64,000 bases of DNA from Glandiceps talaboti (Eukaryota; Hemichordata; Enteropneusta; Spengelidae): NCBI RefSeq assembly GCF_964340395.1, contig NC_135562.1:18072485-18136484 (forward strand), given 5' to 3'. The translations under genes were made by a program, and so were the position numbers. This document shows, piece after piece, positions 52,084 to 63,826 of this stretch. The notes under the pieces are model-generated. The model ran no database searches, had not been told where the DNA came from, and saw only the letters and a program-made list of their open reading frames with translations. The first letter of the stretch is position 1. Each line of letters opens with the position of its first letter.

Positions 52084-53099
52084 TACTTAACAAAGGGAAG
52101 CCTGTACAATTAATGATGGTGGGTGGAAGCAGGGATGGGGATGGATTTTAGATGGATGGAGATAAACTTTGTTTGAAAAGCTTTCATCAAGAAAGACTTT
52201 CAAAGTGGAGCAGTTTTTGACTCAATTTAATGTATTCTTTTGATCACCATCCAGCCATCATGTCAGGGTCTACTAACCCCCATAGATTGACAGGAGCCGT
52301 GACCATTAAGATGATGTACTGTTATTGACAAAACCAGCCATGCTTTCATCCATGAAATGTTATGTGCTAAATCTGGCAAAAACATGGTCCCCCTCCTCAA
52401 ATGAAACCATGACCCCCTAAAATAGGATAATTTGGAAATTCCAAGTTTGCATTGTCATTAACCCTAGGATCAATACTGACCACATTTATAAAAGAAAACA
52501 ATGAAGAAAAAAGACCTCTTCATGCGTGAAAATTTGATAGAAAAGGAACTTTTGAAAATCCAAAGATTTAGACTTAAAAGAAGACCTTAGCCCTTGGGTC
52601 TAAGGTCTTTGTTAACCTTATATTTGGTAAATGTTTAGCAAGAACTACTTTATTTGTCAGACTTTGCACAAAACAAAACCATTCTTGCGTGAAGATTGTA
52701 CCCAATGACAAAATCTACACTGTCAGAGTTTTAAAAGATTTCACTATTTTCAGAGTCCTAGCTTGCAACCAACATTTTGCTTGCTTTAAACAAACATTTT
52801 TTTGTGTTCATCAAGTTTAACAATACACAATTTTCAAAGGTCTTTGCAACCCACATTTGAATTCTTTATTTGCTGTAGACAAGCATGACTGTACATTGTA
52901 CTGTATGTGACCATCAGGTCTAACAAGGTCAACACAGAATTTTAATCAAAAAAATGATGAAAAAAATACATAGTAGAAAGTGCTAGGACTACTGTCAAAG
53001 TAGTAGATGTAATACAGGCCCTAAAAATTGCTAACATCACCAATGTCTTGACTAAATATTCATTAAGGGTACACGAGCTGTAACGGGAGTATTATTTTT
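52084..53099. other. Spacer with a small hairpin
   Basis: AAGACCTTAG at 52581-52590 and CTAAGGTCTT at 52600-52609 form a perfect 10-bp stem; the inner CCC/GGG extends it. No gene supported. Confidence 0.55.
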
Positions 53100-53420
53100 T
53101 TTGACAAGAAAAACAATATATGCAGTGACAAGTGTTAATTACCAATTTCATATGTGAATTTGAGATCAATGTTATATATAAGTGGTACAGTAACAGGTCG
53201 GGATCATGATCATATTGAGGTCACTGATTTATGGTGTAGACCCAAAAATTAATTTGATTGGATTTTTTGTATCATTTTGTTTCTACAATGACACAAATAA
53301 TTTTACCCATAGGTGATTCAATACAGTTCAGGGTGTACGATATTATGAATAAGTCATTACTACTAAAAACACTAGTTTTTTAAAAACTTTCCCATTGCAG
53401 CTAGTGTAGCTTTAACTAGG
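53100..53420 (-). mobile_element. MITE-like element, TTTAAAG-ended family, partial copy 2
   Basis: Inverted relative to 8826-9370. It shares CACTGATTTATGGTGTAGACC, TTTTACCCATAGGTGATTC, CAGGGTGTACGATATTATG and the end GCAGCTAGTGTAGCTTTAAC. Confidence 0.65.
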
Positions 53421-53716
53421 TGGAGATCAGATAACCTCAAACACATTACTGGATGCCAACTTCTAAAAGAATGGTATACAAATGTAGATACCGCTAAAAT
53501 TTGAATATTTGATAACATACATACGTGCAGAAAGATCTTTAGAGTTATATGCCCTAAAAAAAAGCAGCCAAAACACGCACCCTAAAGGATACGATGTTAA
53601 GTCACGGTATGACAATGTCTTTATGTCATTGAAAGGTTGAACAAACTCTCTGTGTTTCATTCTATGATAGGTTGTTTTGCCCTGTAGCCTGCCATAAATC
53701 AGACATAAACACTTCT

Positions 53717-53920
53717 TACATTATCTATTCCTTGACTCTGGCTGGACACACTACATTCAAATAACAGTGACCCACAGTCAACTCTACATTATCTATTCCT
53801 TGACTCTGGCTGGACACACTACATTCAAATAACAGTGACCCACAGTCAACTCTACATTATCTATTCCTTGACTCTGGCTGGACACACTACATTCAAATAA
53901 CAGTGACCCACAGTCAACTC
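53717..53920. repeat. 68-bp tandem repeat, three near-identical copies
   Basis: Units start at 53717, 53785 and 53853 (TACATTATCTATTCCTTGAC ... CCACAGTCAACTC) with no differences that I noticed, which indicates recent expansion. Confidence 0.96.
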
Positions 53921-54207
53921 TACATGTACATGTATGTTGACGTAGGTCATAAAACTGACTAAAAACTGACAAGCTGGTCGATCAGACTGAGTTTGTCCAC
54001 GATTGATAAGACCTGACTTTAAACTATAGGGTTATGGATGGACGGCCACTGAGAACAGAATCACCAACTGGGATGATTTGTTTGGATTTTGTGGCGTCAA
54101 ATCATATTGTTTTCTGCTTGGTAAAAAAATTGACATCCAACCCAGACATCCAACTACTGTAGTACATCCACCTTTGTATCACTTGCATAATATGTACATA
54201 TAAAATA

Positions 54208-54272
54208 CAACCATTTACATGTAATGTACATATCATTTACATATCATTTACATATCATTTACATATTATTTA
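54208..54272. repeat. 11-bp tandem repeat (ATATCATTTAC)n
   Basis: Four to five units of ACATATCATTT at 54222-54265, following a palindromic ACATGTAATGTACAT stretch. Confidence 0.85.
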
Positions 54273-54407
54273 CTTTACTGCTTTCTTGTTATGTAATAAA
54301 TCATGTTAGTGTTTTGTTTTTGAAGATGGCTTTGATTACAAGTCAATTGTAGAGTAATTACAGTTAATTAATAGTTACTTAAACTTTAGGAGGTGATTGT
54401 TGGTTGT

Positions 54408-54520
54408 TTTTAGCTGCAAAATTAATGCTGGTCTGTCAGTCCAAGACCAACAGATTTCCATTCCGACTGACAGTTTTTCAGATATTACTACAACTTGTCG
54501 GTCCTTATTATGACCAATTG
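54408..54520. repeat. Dispersed repeat, GCGAAATTAACGCCGG family, copy 1
   Basis: GCAAAATTAATGCTGGTCTG, AGACCAACAGATTTCCATTC and ACAACTTGTCGGTCCTTATT align in order with 63896-64000. This is the more diverged copy. Confidence 0.8.
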
Positions 54521-54845
54521 GAATTTGAAGTAAATACATGTAATAACATTTATTCATTTAGATCCAATTTTACATAAAAGAATCTGATCTTGTGCTACCT
54601 GTTTTAGTCTCGCTCAAATCAAATTAACGTGTCAAGCGTCAGAGCTATCTAACTAGTGTTGTTGTCAATGTTGTCATAATCCAAGTCTACATCCACGTAG
54701 CATACATTCAATTTATGTTAGAGAACACAAGATTGGTTGAATTTTTTTCTCATTTTTACACTCATCTGAACGTTTTTTGGACATTCATACTCATTTTACG
54801 CTTTCATAGTTTTACACATGAAAATTTATACTCACACGGTCAAAA

Positions 54846-55040
54846 AATTATTGTACGTACGATAACAAACTTTTTTTTTTTTTACACATTTTACAGCTTT
54901 TTGCAATGTACTGAGTTACAAACACAGACTTGGCATATGTTGCTTCACATTGATTTTTCATGTAGGATGCCATGGTATAATTGTTTTAAGATTTAAAAAT
55001 CCAACGTAAATACCCAATCCTCATCCATATGGCCACTTGA
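54846..55040. mobile_element. Palindromic MITE, GGCCACTTTA family, half-copy E
   Basis: Begins at the palindrome centre (TTATTGTACGTACGATAACA) and runs to the outer end (CATCCATATGGCCACTTGAA). The left half is absent, as in copy D. Confidence 0.88.
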
Positions 55041-58000
55041 ACATTCACATTCTGACACCAAGTTAAGATTTCTCAAAATTTCAATCAGCAACTATTTAAA
55101 CTAAAGTTACACAAAATAATTCCAAAAACTCATATAAAAAAAACAAATTTTCATCGTCAAAAGTAACACCTAACTTTTGACAAATACCTGAATTTTGGTG
55201 AAAATGGTTTCCATAGTAACCAAGATAAAAGTTAAGATTCTGTAAACTTGCAATTAATACAAATTGTTTTCATGAAAATTCTGATGGAAATAATTACATA
55301 ACATACCCAACATCCTTACAGGTAAAATAAAGTGAAAACTTTACTTCTACAAACTGACAAAAAAATTAAATATTTTCTGAAATTTTTTCACGAAATTGAC
55401 TTCCGTAGTACCCAAGTTTTCAATCATTTTTAATAAAGTTCAAACTTTTCAAAAAATTTACATAAAAACCAGTAGATTCTCTCAATAATTTGGTGGATGT
55501 TAGTAACTGACTGGGACTGACCTCAAAGTGACCTCATGAGATTCGGTCGTAAATGTTCATGGCATATTACACTATTGATTGGCAACACCCCTTGGGTTAA
55601 AATACCTGATTTACATAACATCAATGAGGTATCATTTGATAGGCTCCCCGCTCAAAAAAAACAACCACCGTCAGCGTATTGCTAAAAATTACCACTCATA
55701 CTATGCCTTTTCGATGTTTGTTTGTGTTCGACCTTTCGTTCGCACATCTTTCACTTTTAGGATTCCTTTGGCATATTTTTTTTCGAAAACAACAAACACA
55801 ATGACCAGATTGTGATACCATGGACATTTGTTGAACCATTTGATAATGGTGACATTTATTTTTTACCTGTCCTTGGCAGCTTTCCTTCAGAAGTTATTGT
55901 TGAACAACAAACGATGACCCGAAGCACTGACAGGCATTTGTAATAACCTGAATACAAAGGTTACTAATAATGATCGATCTTTTACGTCAAACGAAGCGAA
56001 ACGCAATTTTCTCTCTTTCTGTCAACTCGCCAAAACTTCAATGAATTTTGAGCGCAATTTAATACCAAACCATAAAGCGATAAGACTCGTTTGAGATTCA
56101 GCGGACAAAAGTAGAAAATTATAGTAATCCAAAATGTGTACTTATTGATTTTGACGTATATCACTAGAGATTTGAAAAGGTTATAACTGTGATCCTTGTG
56201 AATAGAAGGTTGGTTGTTACTGAAATGGTAGTCATCAAAAGTAATTCATCGATCATCTCACAAAGAAGAAATCACACACACAAGTATGTGTATAGCGCAG
56301 ATCACAGGTTCAACCTTTACCATCAAACAAAAGGTCACATAGGGAGTTCTCAATAGCTTTTTAAACGACCAAATTTTCTTTTTAGCAAAACTAACTCTTG
56401 GGACAGATTTGCACGGCCATTAAATGACCACAAAACCTTCAGAAAATTTGCAGTTACCCATACAAGCATCCAACAAGCACTTTATTTTAAAACTCTGAAG
56501 TTGAATGGATATTCTTTTCTTTAATAGCATTTTTTTTCTAAACAAGTTTTATCAAATGTTTAGGAAGCAGATGTCCACTGTTCTCTAGCTTGTTCTATTA
56601 ACTGTACAGTTCAGCATGAATGAAGCAAGAGGAAAAAATTTTGTAACAAAATTTTTCAATGAATTTATTTGAATAAATTTGAACATATTTTCATAAAACC
56701 AGTATAGAACAATATTTAGGTGTGCAAAAAAGTTATACGCTAACGAGAATTTTTGTCAAATAAGTGGCGGGGAAAATGTTTGATCAGGGTTTTTTCTAAA
56801 ACTTTTGAGCAATCAATATTGTTGGATTATTATTTCTGGAAACTAGTCTAGGATAATGTTGAATTGTGCCAAAAACACGAATTTTTGTGGTGAATAATTT
56901 GGGCAAGAAGAAATCTGTACTGAAGGGGTAGGAGCATTTAGTGTACTTTCTTTTGTATAATGTTCGGAACCTCAAACTTACATATGCATTATTTTCCTTC
57001 TAGCAAACCAACCATTTTGATTTGGCGTGTCTGAATATACCTGTTTACACCACCTGTGTAGGAGATTAAGAATCTAAAGTGCTTATTTTGATCATGACAC
57101 CAACCCTTGAGTTTAGAAAATAAACAATTAGGCAGTGAAACTAATTTCCTTAACTTTTGAAATGGTTCATTACATGTCATACTATCTCAGGTGTCACCTA
57201 TAGTGCATGAAGTTTGTGTACTTTCCCCCAGGGCAACCATTGCTGGGTTTTGTGTTGACACACTTAGTGACAATGGTTGTCCACTTGCATTTACTTGCAT
57301 CTTAAACATACCTTTGTTTACTCAATCTATTGTGATGGCCAAGCAATGTTTTTTCTCTATGTTAGCTACTCAGCTTTAACATACGTCTTCTATATATGCA
57401 TTTTCACATGAATCGTCAAGCTAAGGAGAATGCATGATGGCCCCAAAATGTCAAGCTAGGGGTGAACCCACGATGCCCCTGTTAAAGACACTGACGAGAC
57501 GACTCCCTTGATGACGCACATTGTGCGAACAAAACACACACTTGTTTGCTCAAATAGAAACACAACAAAAGCAGTATCTCTAAGTATGAAGGAGGGATTA
57601 CATTATGATTGCATTCAAAAAATTCTGCTTTTCAAGGGCAAAGAAACATCAACACTAATGCTACTTACTTACTCTGGGGTCATACAGTTCTCAATTCAAA
57701 GCAACATTACATTCAATTTATTTATTTGCAAATCAGAACAATTCCCTGTGAGGTAACGACATTGCCTAGAGACATCAAACAGACAAAGTCTGCTATTGCT
57801 CCCTAATTAAATACATCCTTTATCTCAATGAGTTTCCAGCCGTTTTTAGTAAACTCAGGTGAACTGTAACGCCATGAAGTAAGCGTTATCAATTGACGGT
57901 GCGATTCTAAAAGAACGCAAATTAAAATTCTTCCCACAAAACTCAGGTTTGAAGATCTGAACTGCAAACAAATTGAAGTCCCCTCAGCGTCCTTTGTTGT

Positions 58001-60122
58001 CAGTCTGCATTGTGGCTACTATTAGATTGTACATAGCCACTCATGGTCAGATTAACATTAACAGAAAAGATCTATTGATGCAATGAACAGTATAGTAAAG
58101 AACAGACAGTGGACAGAACCTTCTCTCCAGTATCTACGAGTAAACTGAATTGTGATAGGCCATATAACTCAACTATTTATGTCATTGTCTGGATAGAAGT
58201 GTTGTGGTTGTGCAACCTAACTTGCTGAAAAGTGTATGAATTCTGTACGCTTAGCAACAAAATTATAACAAAGTTCATGTGCGTTACTACAGAGTAGCCT
58301 TGATAGAGGGAGTGTGATAACTATAAAATGACTGCAAAGTATTTAAAAGATAAAATTACGTAAACTTTAAAGGTACAGGTGTCTCACAATAGAGATTATA
58401 CCATACAAGAACCAAGTTGAACCAAAAATATGGAATATATACTCTGGTTGTTCTATGTACCAACAATGTGTGTGTAACTGGTACAGGCATTAACCCTTCC
58501 ATGCTGGTGCGGTGTTGGAGTTTAGTCTAATGGCAGCTCAAGCTATTAACCTAACACTAAGCCCAATCAGAACCAGAAACCAAGAAATCAAAACCCTGAA
58601 GGTGATTTTTAAGCTGTACTTTAGATAGGCCTTTCTCTAGCTAGAGTAATTTATCAAGGAAAGCCTTAGTCTACACCCTCTGGCAACTCTATTATCTTTA
58701 AAGGCAACTACAGTTCACATATAGTGCCAAAGGTGTTGTACAGAGCTTGCCACCAAAGGTACTTTTTTATAACGTCATCTTAATAGCTTGTTGATAGCCT
58801 TCCAAGTGTAGCTAAGGGTCTTGCTACAATACTAGGGCCTGGGGATCCTTGAACTAATCTAAGAAATCACATCTTGCCAAGTAGAGAAATTATAAAGTGT
58901 CTAATCAGACAAGACACAGACTGATTTTAATCTAATAGACTCTCAGATTAATGGAGTCCTTCAACTGGTATCATTCTTTTTTTAAGTAAAAGATTAACGA
59001 CACTTTGGTGTCTAGAAAAGAAAACAGGATTACAGGACTTGAAATTAACTGTTTCCTTTGGTAGTCCCAGTTAGTTTTCTGAATTTAGTAGTTCCATACT
59101 TCTGAACTGAAAACAGAGAACACGCATTGGAAATACAAAAGTGCATTAGGGCTCAAAATCAGCAGTAGGTAATCAGGGACATATAGAATATCAAATATTG
59201 CATCTTGACAACCAAATTTACAATGATTTAGTCTGTTAAACCAATGGGAAATCAATGAAAAATAGTATCTGAAACAGTTCACCTGGTGAGATTTGACTAC
59301 CAAGCCCAAACATTAAATTCAAGCCCTGATTGTGTGTTATTGGAATACTTCAATGACCCTAAATCTTGTCTTCTAAATTGCCCTGCAATCAAGTGATACT
59401 CCAAGCAGGTAACCACTACCAGCTGCTAATTATGGTAATTACGACAAGAACTGATAGTCTGTGGACACATCACTAAATTTCAAGCCCATTGTGCATGTAC
59501 ATGGTTTTAGTCCTTTTAAAAAACATAGTGGCAACACATTAAGGCTTTTTCCAACTAAAGTTGAGTTGTATAATATATATATGATTGTTTTCCAATAAAG
59601 TGCATCAAGCTGTGTCACCACAGATTTGTTCCTGTACAATTTTCACTAAATGTTCATTTTGTACGCTTCACTTCAGCTGAAAACGAGACCGCAGCGACAG
59701 ACTGTGCCGCTTTCAAAAGAATAATTTAGTTTGAAAAGAAAACGTCCAATTTATAGCTATTTTAGAACAGGTTAAGGACATTAAAAAGCTTGGTATGTAT
59801 TCAACTATCGTAATTACATTGGCCAATTTAGTCAATTTTAAAACACATTTAATGACATAATTCAAAGGTGCAATTACAACATACCATTATTTCGACGTAA
59901 TTTTAGTACTGGAGGTGTAACTATAATGAATCTAATTTGAAATCTAACCCAAAATGTTTGAGAAAAATGAGAAATTAGAGTTGTTCGTGGCCAGGAAAGT
60001 GTTTTAAGGTTAAAAATGTACACAAGTTTATTGCTCTTTACTGAAGTAATTGGTCTTTGTGTACACTTTGATACACATCACAGAAATGGTTAGGTACATT
60101 GTGCTACTGTACAACACTCATT
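55041..60122. other. Long spacer, no supported gene
   Basis: About 5 kb of ordinary AT-rich sequence. Weak direct repeats with a GTTTCCATAGTAACCAAG / CTTCCGTAGTACCCAAG core occur at about 55100-55470. Open frames at 57191-57379, 57508-57756, 59085-59309 and 59439-59639 have no recognisable domain or splice support. No RNA gene seen. Confidence 0.45.
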
Positions 60123-60504
60123 AGGCCTAATAAAAAAAAATGTGTGGTTCCAATTACACTCAAGTTTAGAATAGGTGGGGTAGGTAGATTTTTTATTATG
60201 TTTTATCTTAATTTTTTTTCTGTGTGAGTGTCTAGTTCAGGTTTTCCATTGTTTTCCAAATGGTCCCTGTGTTATTGGTTTCTTAATATCAGATGTACAT
60301 GTCATTACAGATTGGAAGAACAGTTTTATATATTGTATTTTTAAGTTGATGTCAGTTTCCACATCCACTATTGCTCTTGAGACTTCACAATTTTTGCAAT
60401 TTTATTATTTTTTTCTTGAATACATAAAAAAAACTTTTAGGGTCGGCAGTTAAAAACTAGGTGGGGTCGGGTAACCGAAACCAAACAATTATTTTTTTAG
60501 GCCT
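60123..60504 (+). mobile_element. AGGCCTAA-ended element, copy G (reference-quality)
   Basis: About 382 bp from AGGCCTAATAAAAAAAAATG and TGTGGTTCCAATTAC to GTAACCGAAACCAAACAATT and TTTTTTTAGGCCTTA. The outermost AGGCCTAA is exactly inverted at the right end, and TGGTTCC/GGAACCA-type blocks follow inward. No coding capacity. Confidence 0.92.
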
Positions 60505-61538
60505 TACACAGGTGAGTGTTTTATTTTCCTTTAGGGCACATGTACCTAAGTCTATGTGTCTCATTGTATTAACTGCCTAAAAATAATGGGTCAGCAGCTC
60601 TGTTAAAAAGTTTTAAAAAGTAAGAAAAAAAATATCGTGTATGGGTACATGTTGGTGGAGCAGGTACTTTTACATAATCATACTTTAACAGTATTAATAA
60701 CTAGAAATTAGAATTACAGTGAGAGGAAACGTTGAATAATTTTTTTTATTAAAGTTCTTAAATTTCCAAAGTATATGATAATTTTCACTCAGATACAATA
60801 AAAATGTAAGCATTTGTGGGATTACAATCATGTAATCAATTTTTTTCTAATCCTGCCACACAGGGTGTAAATATTTTTATAATTTAGTAAATTGGGCAGA
60901 AAAAACATGAACATTGTAACTAATACCCTATTATAGTGCAGTTCAAAAACCACCCCATCATCTCTGTAAATTTAAAATGGATTTTACCCAAACTGTAAAA
61001 TTGACAACATTTCCTATATTTGTACTCAAATATTTAGTAAAAGACTGTAATGATTGAGATACAATTTTGCATGCCATATATTCATTTTGTTGAAGAATAA
61101 CATGCTCTGGTTTGTGAGAATGAAACAAAGAATTAAAAATGCCACTGAGAGAGGACATTTGACATGATGCACAAACTGAAGTTGTAGACGTTTGAACAGA
61201 AAATGCAGTACTCATGAGCTGTGGATTTATGCCATTGTAATGAATCAAAACAGTTACAAATATTTTAATTTTCCCTAGTTTTTTCGTAAAGTTACCCTTA
61301 CACAGGTATACTTGTATTAATTATTATTACGTACCAAAGATTACTTGCACTGGTGCGTGTGCATACTAGTGGTATTTTCACTGCAGTGCAATACTGAAAA
61401 CATTATTGCATACTTGCATACAAAAGATATGCAAATGAGGATGCGATCTTTCGCTACACATGAAATCACATGATCACGCTGTATGATTTTATAATTTTTA
61501 TGGGAATTTGCCATTTCAGATAAACATGTGTAAAAATA
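60505..61538. other. Spacer; one unsupported 96-codon frame
   Basis: The minus-strand frame 60958-61248 (96 codons) is not low-complexity, but has no splice context or domain. Nothing else recognised. Confidence 0.45.
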
Positions 61539-61730
61539 ACAGAACCCCATGCCAAGCAAGTTCCAGTGTAGGTACTCTGGGGTATTTGCACTCATGCTAA
61601 TACAATGTCTTCTGCTGCATTTTCATTTGCTGTACGCTCATGAAAGCACAGGCGCAGAGAACACTGCAAGCACTCGTGCAAATACCCTGAGTACACCACA
61701 CTTGCACTCACATGTCATAGGGTTCTGTCA
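61539..61730. mobile_element. Hairpin element of about 190 bp
   Basis: The left arm (ACAGAACCCCATGCC, AGTTCCAGTGTAGGTACTCT, GGGTATTTGCACTCATGC) pairs with the right arm 61664-61730 (GCACTCGTGCAAATACCCTG, AGTACACCACACTTGCACTC, ATAGGGTTCTGT). A related half-arm lies at 26075-26164. Frames at 61341-61764 cross it and are not considered genes. Confidence 0.85.
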
Positions 61731-61836
61731 CATTATTCTTCATTCAACTGGAAAATACTCTTAATATTTAAGTATTAATTATTCTCCGACATTTTTATAG
61801 TTTTATTTAGTCAAGGAAAATTGCTACATCTTAAAG

Positions 61837-62322
61837 ATGAGTTGTAAGAAAATCATTGCATCAAAAGTACACGAATTTTCCATCCGAACGAAAATTATTG
61901 TGGAAATAATTTACGAAAAGTTGGGAAAAACAGTGGAATATTTTGATTCATATTACGAGCTTCTTAAAACCGATGATGAAGACATATATGCACACTGCCA
62001 TGAAGAACCCAGGTGTAAATACCACCTTTTCTTTCAAATCGCTTGTGTGGTATTTTTTCAAAAGTTTTTTCTCAATCCTAATAGTCTCAGATGCCTAGAA
62101 ACAAAGCCTCTTTTGTATCTTGCATTTTTCTTTAATAGCCAAGTGACAAAAAAAATATTTCGGAATGATAAGCATTTGCCCGAGCTGTTTAACGCCTTTC
62201 AACAGTTCTTTGCTTTAAGATCTGGTGAAAAACACGAAATACTGAAAACGAGCCCTAAGGACCCTGCGCCAAGCATAGTAGTTCTCCCCTGGGGGAAGGT
62301 TAAGTTTCTTAATGAATTCTAA
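61837..62322 (+). CDS. Hypothetical 161-residue protein, single exon
   Basis: The longest open frame in the window that is not built from a repeat. The ATG has A at -3 (AAAGATGAG), and the frame stops at 62320-62322. The protein has a basic start (MSCKKIIASK), an acidic patch near residues 46-51 (DDEDI), a His/Cys group near 53-60 (HCHEEPRC), and hydrophobic segments at about 64-79 (LFFQIACVVFFQKFFL) and 92-99. The C-terminus is Lys/Pro-rich then hydrophobic (SIVVLPWGKVKFLNEF). Neither hydrophobic part is clearly a membrane helix. No family is recognised. No intron signal interrupts it, and I saw no AATAAA close downstream. It may be a lineage-specific gene, a retrocopy or one exon of a larger gene; chance is not excluded but is less likely at this length in AT-rich DNA. 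Confidence 0.5.
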   Translation: MSCKKIIASKVHEFSIRTKIIVEIIYEKLGKTVEYFDSYYELLKTDDEDIYAHCHEEPRCKYHLFFQIACVVFFQKFFLNPNSLRCLETKPLLYLAFFFNSQVTKKIFRNDKHLPELFNAFQQFFALRSGEKHEILKTSPKDPAPSIVVLPWGKVKFLNEF

Positions 62323-63251
62323 AATTGTCATGTGCTGTTTATATATGACACCATTTACGTACAACTTTGGAATTTTCCAAAACCAAATTTAAAACATTTT
62401 GAAAACAATCGTCTCAATGGCCTTAGTTGTAAAATCAACACTTAGTTTTTATTTGGTTCACATCTTTCATTAGCTATCAAGTTTCCTTCCCATTGGACTC
62501 AGTGACTATGCAGCTTTTGATAAACTTGCGTCATTAAATTCAAACGTGGAAAAATATAGCAATACTTTTTTCTACTCTGTATCAACTATTAGCAAATTGC
62601 AATATCATGATTTGTGAATTATGTATATAACCTTAAAGGATCGTTACCCCAGAAAATTATCCTTTTTTTTTCATTTGTAATCTTATATGCCTATTTAAAT
62701 TATTGTATTTCCTACCTCCAACATGTGTCTATCATTCCTTCTTTCTTCTTCACATTTTTTACTTTTATAGGGAGCAAGAACATTTAATTTTTGGCCAAAA
62801 TTTATATTTGAATTTTCCATTTAATACTAGAATTTACTGGCAGAAGCTGCAAACATCGTATACAACATCATATGTATTAAATACTTTGATGACAACATTT
62901 TTGTGTGCTCAAAAACAACCACATCATTTCTGATCAGTATGTTTTGTGGACATCAAAAATGGAATGAACATGAATTAACATAAGCAGAATATCATCACAA
63001 TAACTTTCCCTCAGGAATCTAAAATAACCCCCAAAAAATGTGAATTCTGTAATATGTCCTTCCCATGCCTCATAATAGTTCATATATACAACACTTCCCT
63101 TTGAAAATGCCACACACAAAAAAAAACACTATATTTTTTTTTAATGAAAAAAAATGCTAAAAAACTGAATTCTTCGCTATCGGCCTTATAAGTTTGAATA
63201 GCCTATATCAACTAAGAGTTTGCGAAGAAGGCTTGATAAAAGATGGCCATG
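62323..63251. other. Spacer, no feature seen
   Basis: AT-rich; frames at 62703-62933 and 62934-63119 unsupported. Confidence 0.5.
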
Positions 63252-63282
63252 GTTGCTTTGGTAACACGGTTGCTATGGCAAT
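63252..63282. promoter_or_regulatory. Two adjacent X-box-like (RFX) motifs
   Basis: GTTGCTTTGGTAAC at 63252-63265 matches the RFX X-box pattern (GTNRCC-spacer-RGYAAC style inverted halves). A second close match, GTTGCTATGGCAAT, starts four bases later at 63269. RFX sites of this kind often lie just upstream of ciliary genes. The candidate transcription start would be to the right. Confidence 0.5.
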
Positions 63283-63289
63283 TCACATA

Positions 63290-63357
63290 TCTTTGCCTAT
63301 GGCATGTGTTTGTAAGAAGCCGACAATTAATATTTGATTTTCTTGGCTGACACACAG
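63290..63357 (+). other. Possible untranslated first exon
   Basis: Ends at a good donor (GACACACAG then GTAGGTACTTG at 63358) just downstream of the paired X-box-like sites. The start is not defined. It would splice to the acceptor at 63826/63827. Inference from position only. Confidence 0.25.
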
Positions 63358-63826
63358 GTAGGTACTTGATGACTGTGATATATATGCAAGATGCTAGTAA
63401 TAATATTTTATATCAAACACTGTTGCTTTTCATACTGATAGCTTTGTGCATTGGCCTCACACACGATTGTAAACACATTAATGTCACCATTAGTTACACA
63501 ATTACTTCTGATCTACAACTCTGATCAAATTTTATGTGATTTTATTTTTAGCAAAATAAGTGATAATTTCAAAAGTGATGATCTGCATGTCTGCGTAGGT
63601 CCAGTCTGTATATATATATAAATGTATGGCATCTGGACTCACATAGATCCTGCAGGGAGTCACATGTACTACTCAGTACACATAATATTTGTGGTTATAC
63701 AAAGTCAATAGTTTTCATTCCTATTTATGCTAGCACTATGAACTTCATGATATTGAGGAAAGAATACGAAATGATTTTGAAGTTTCTATAAATTTTATTC
63801 AACTTTTTCTCTTTCTTTTTTTTAAG

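Noticed and set aside
60958-61248. 96-codon minus-strand frame rich in Ser/Thr
   Set aside because: No splice or homology support.
61549-61764. 71-codon plus-strand frame
   Set aside because: It is read through the hairpin element at 61539-61730.
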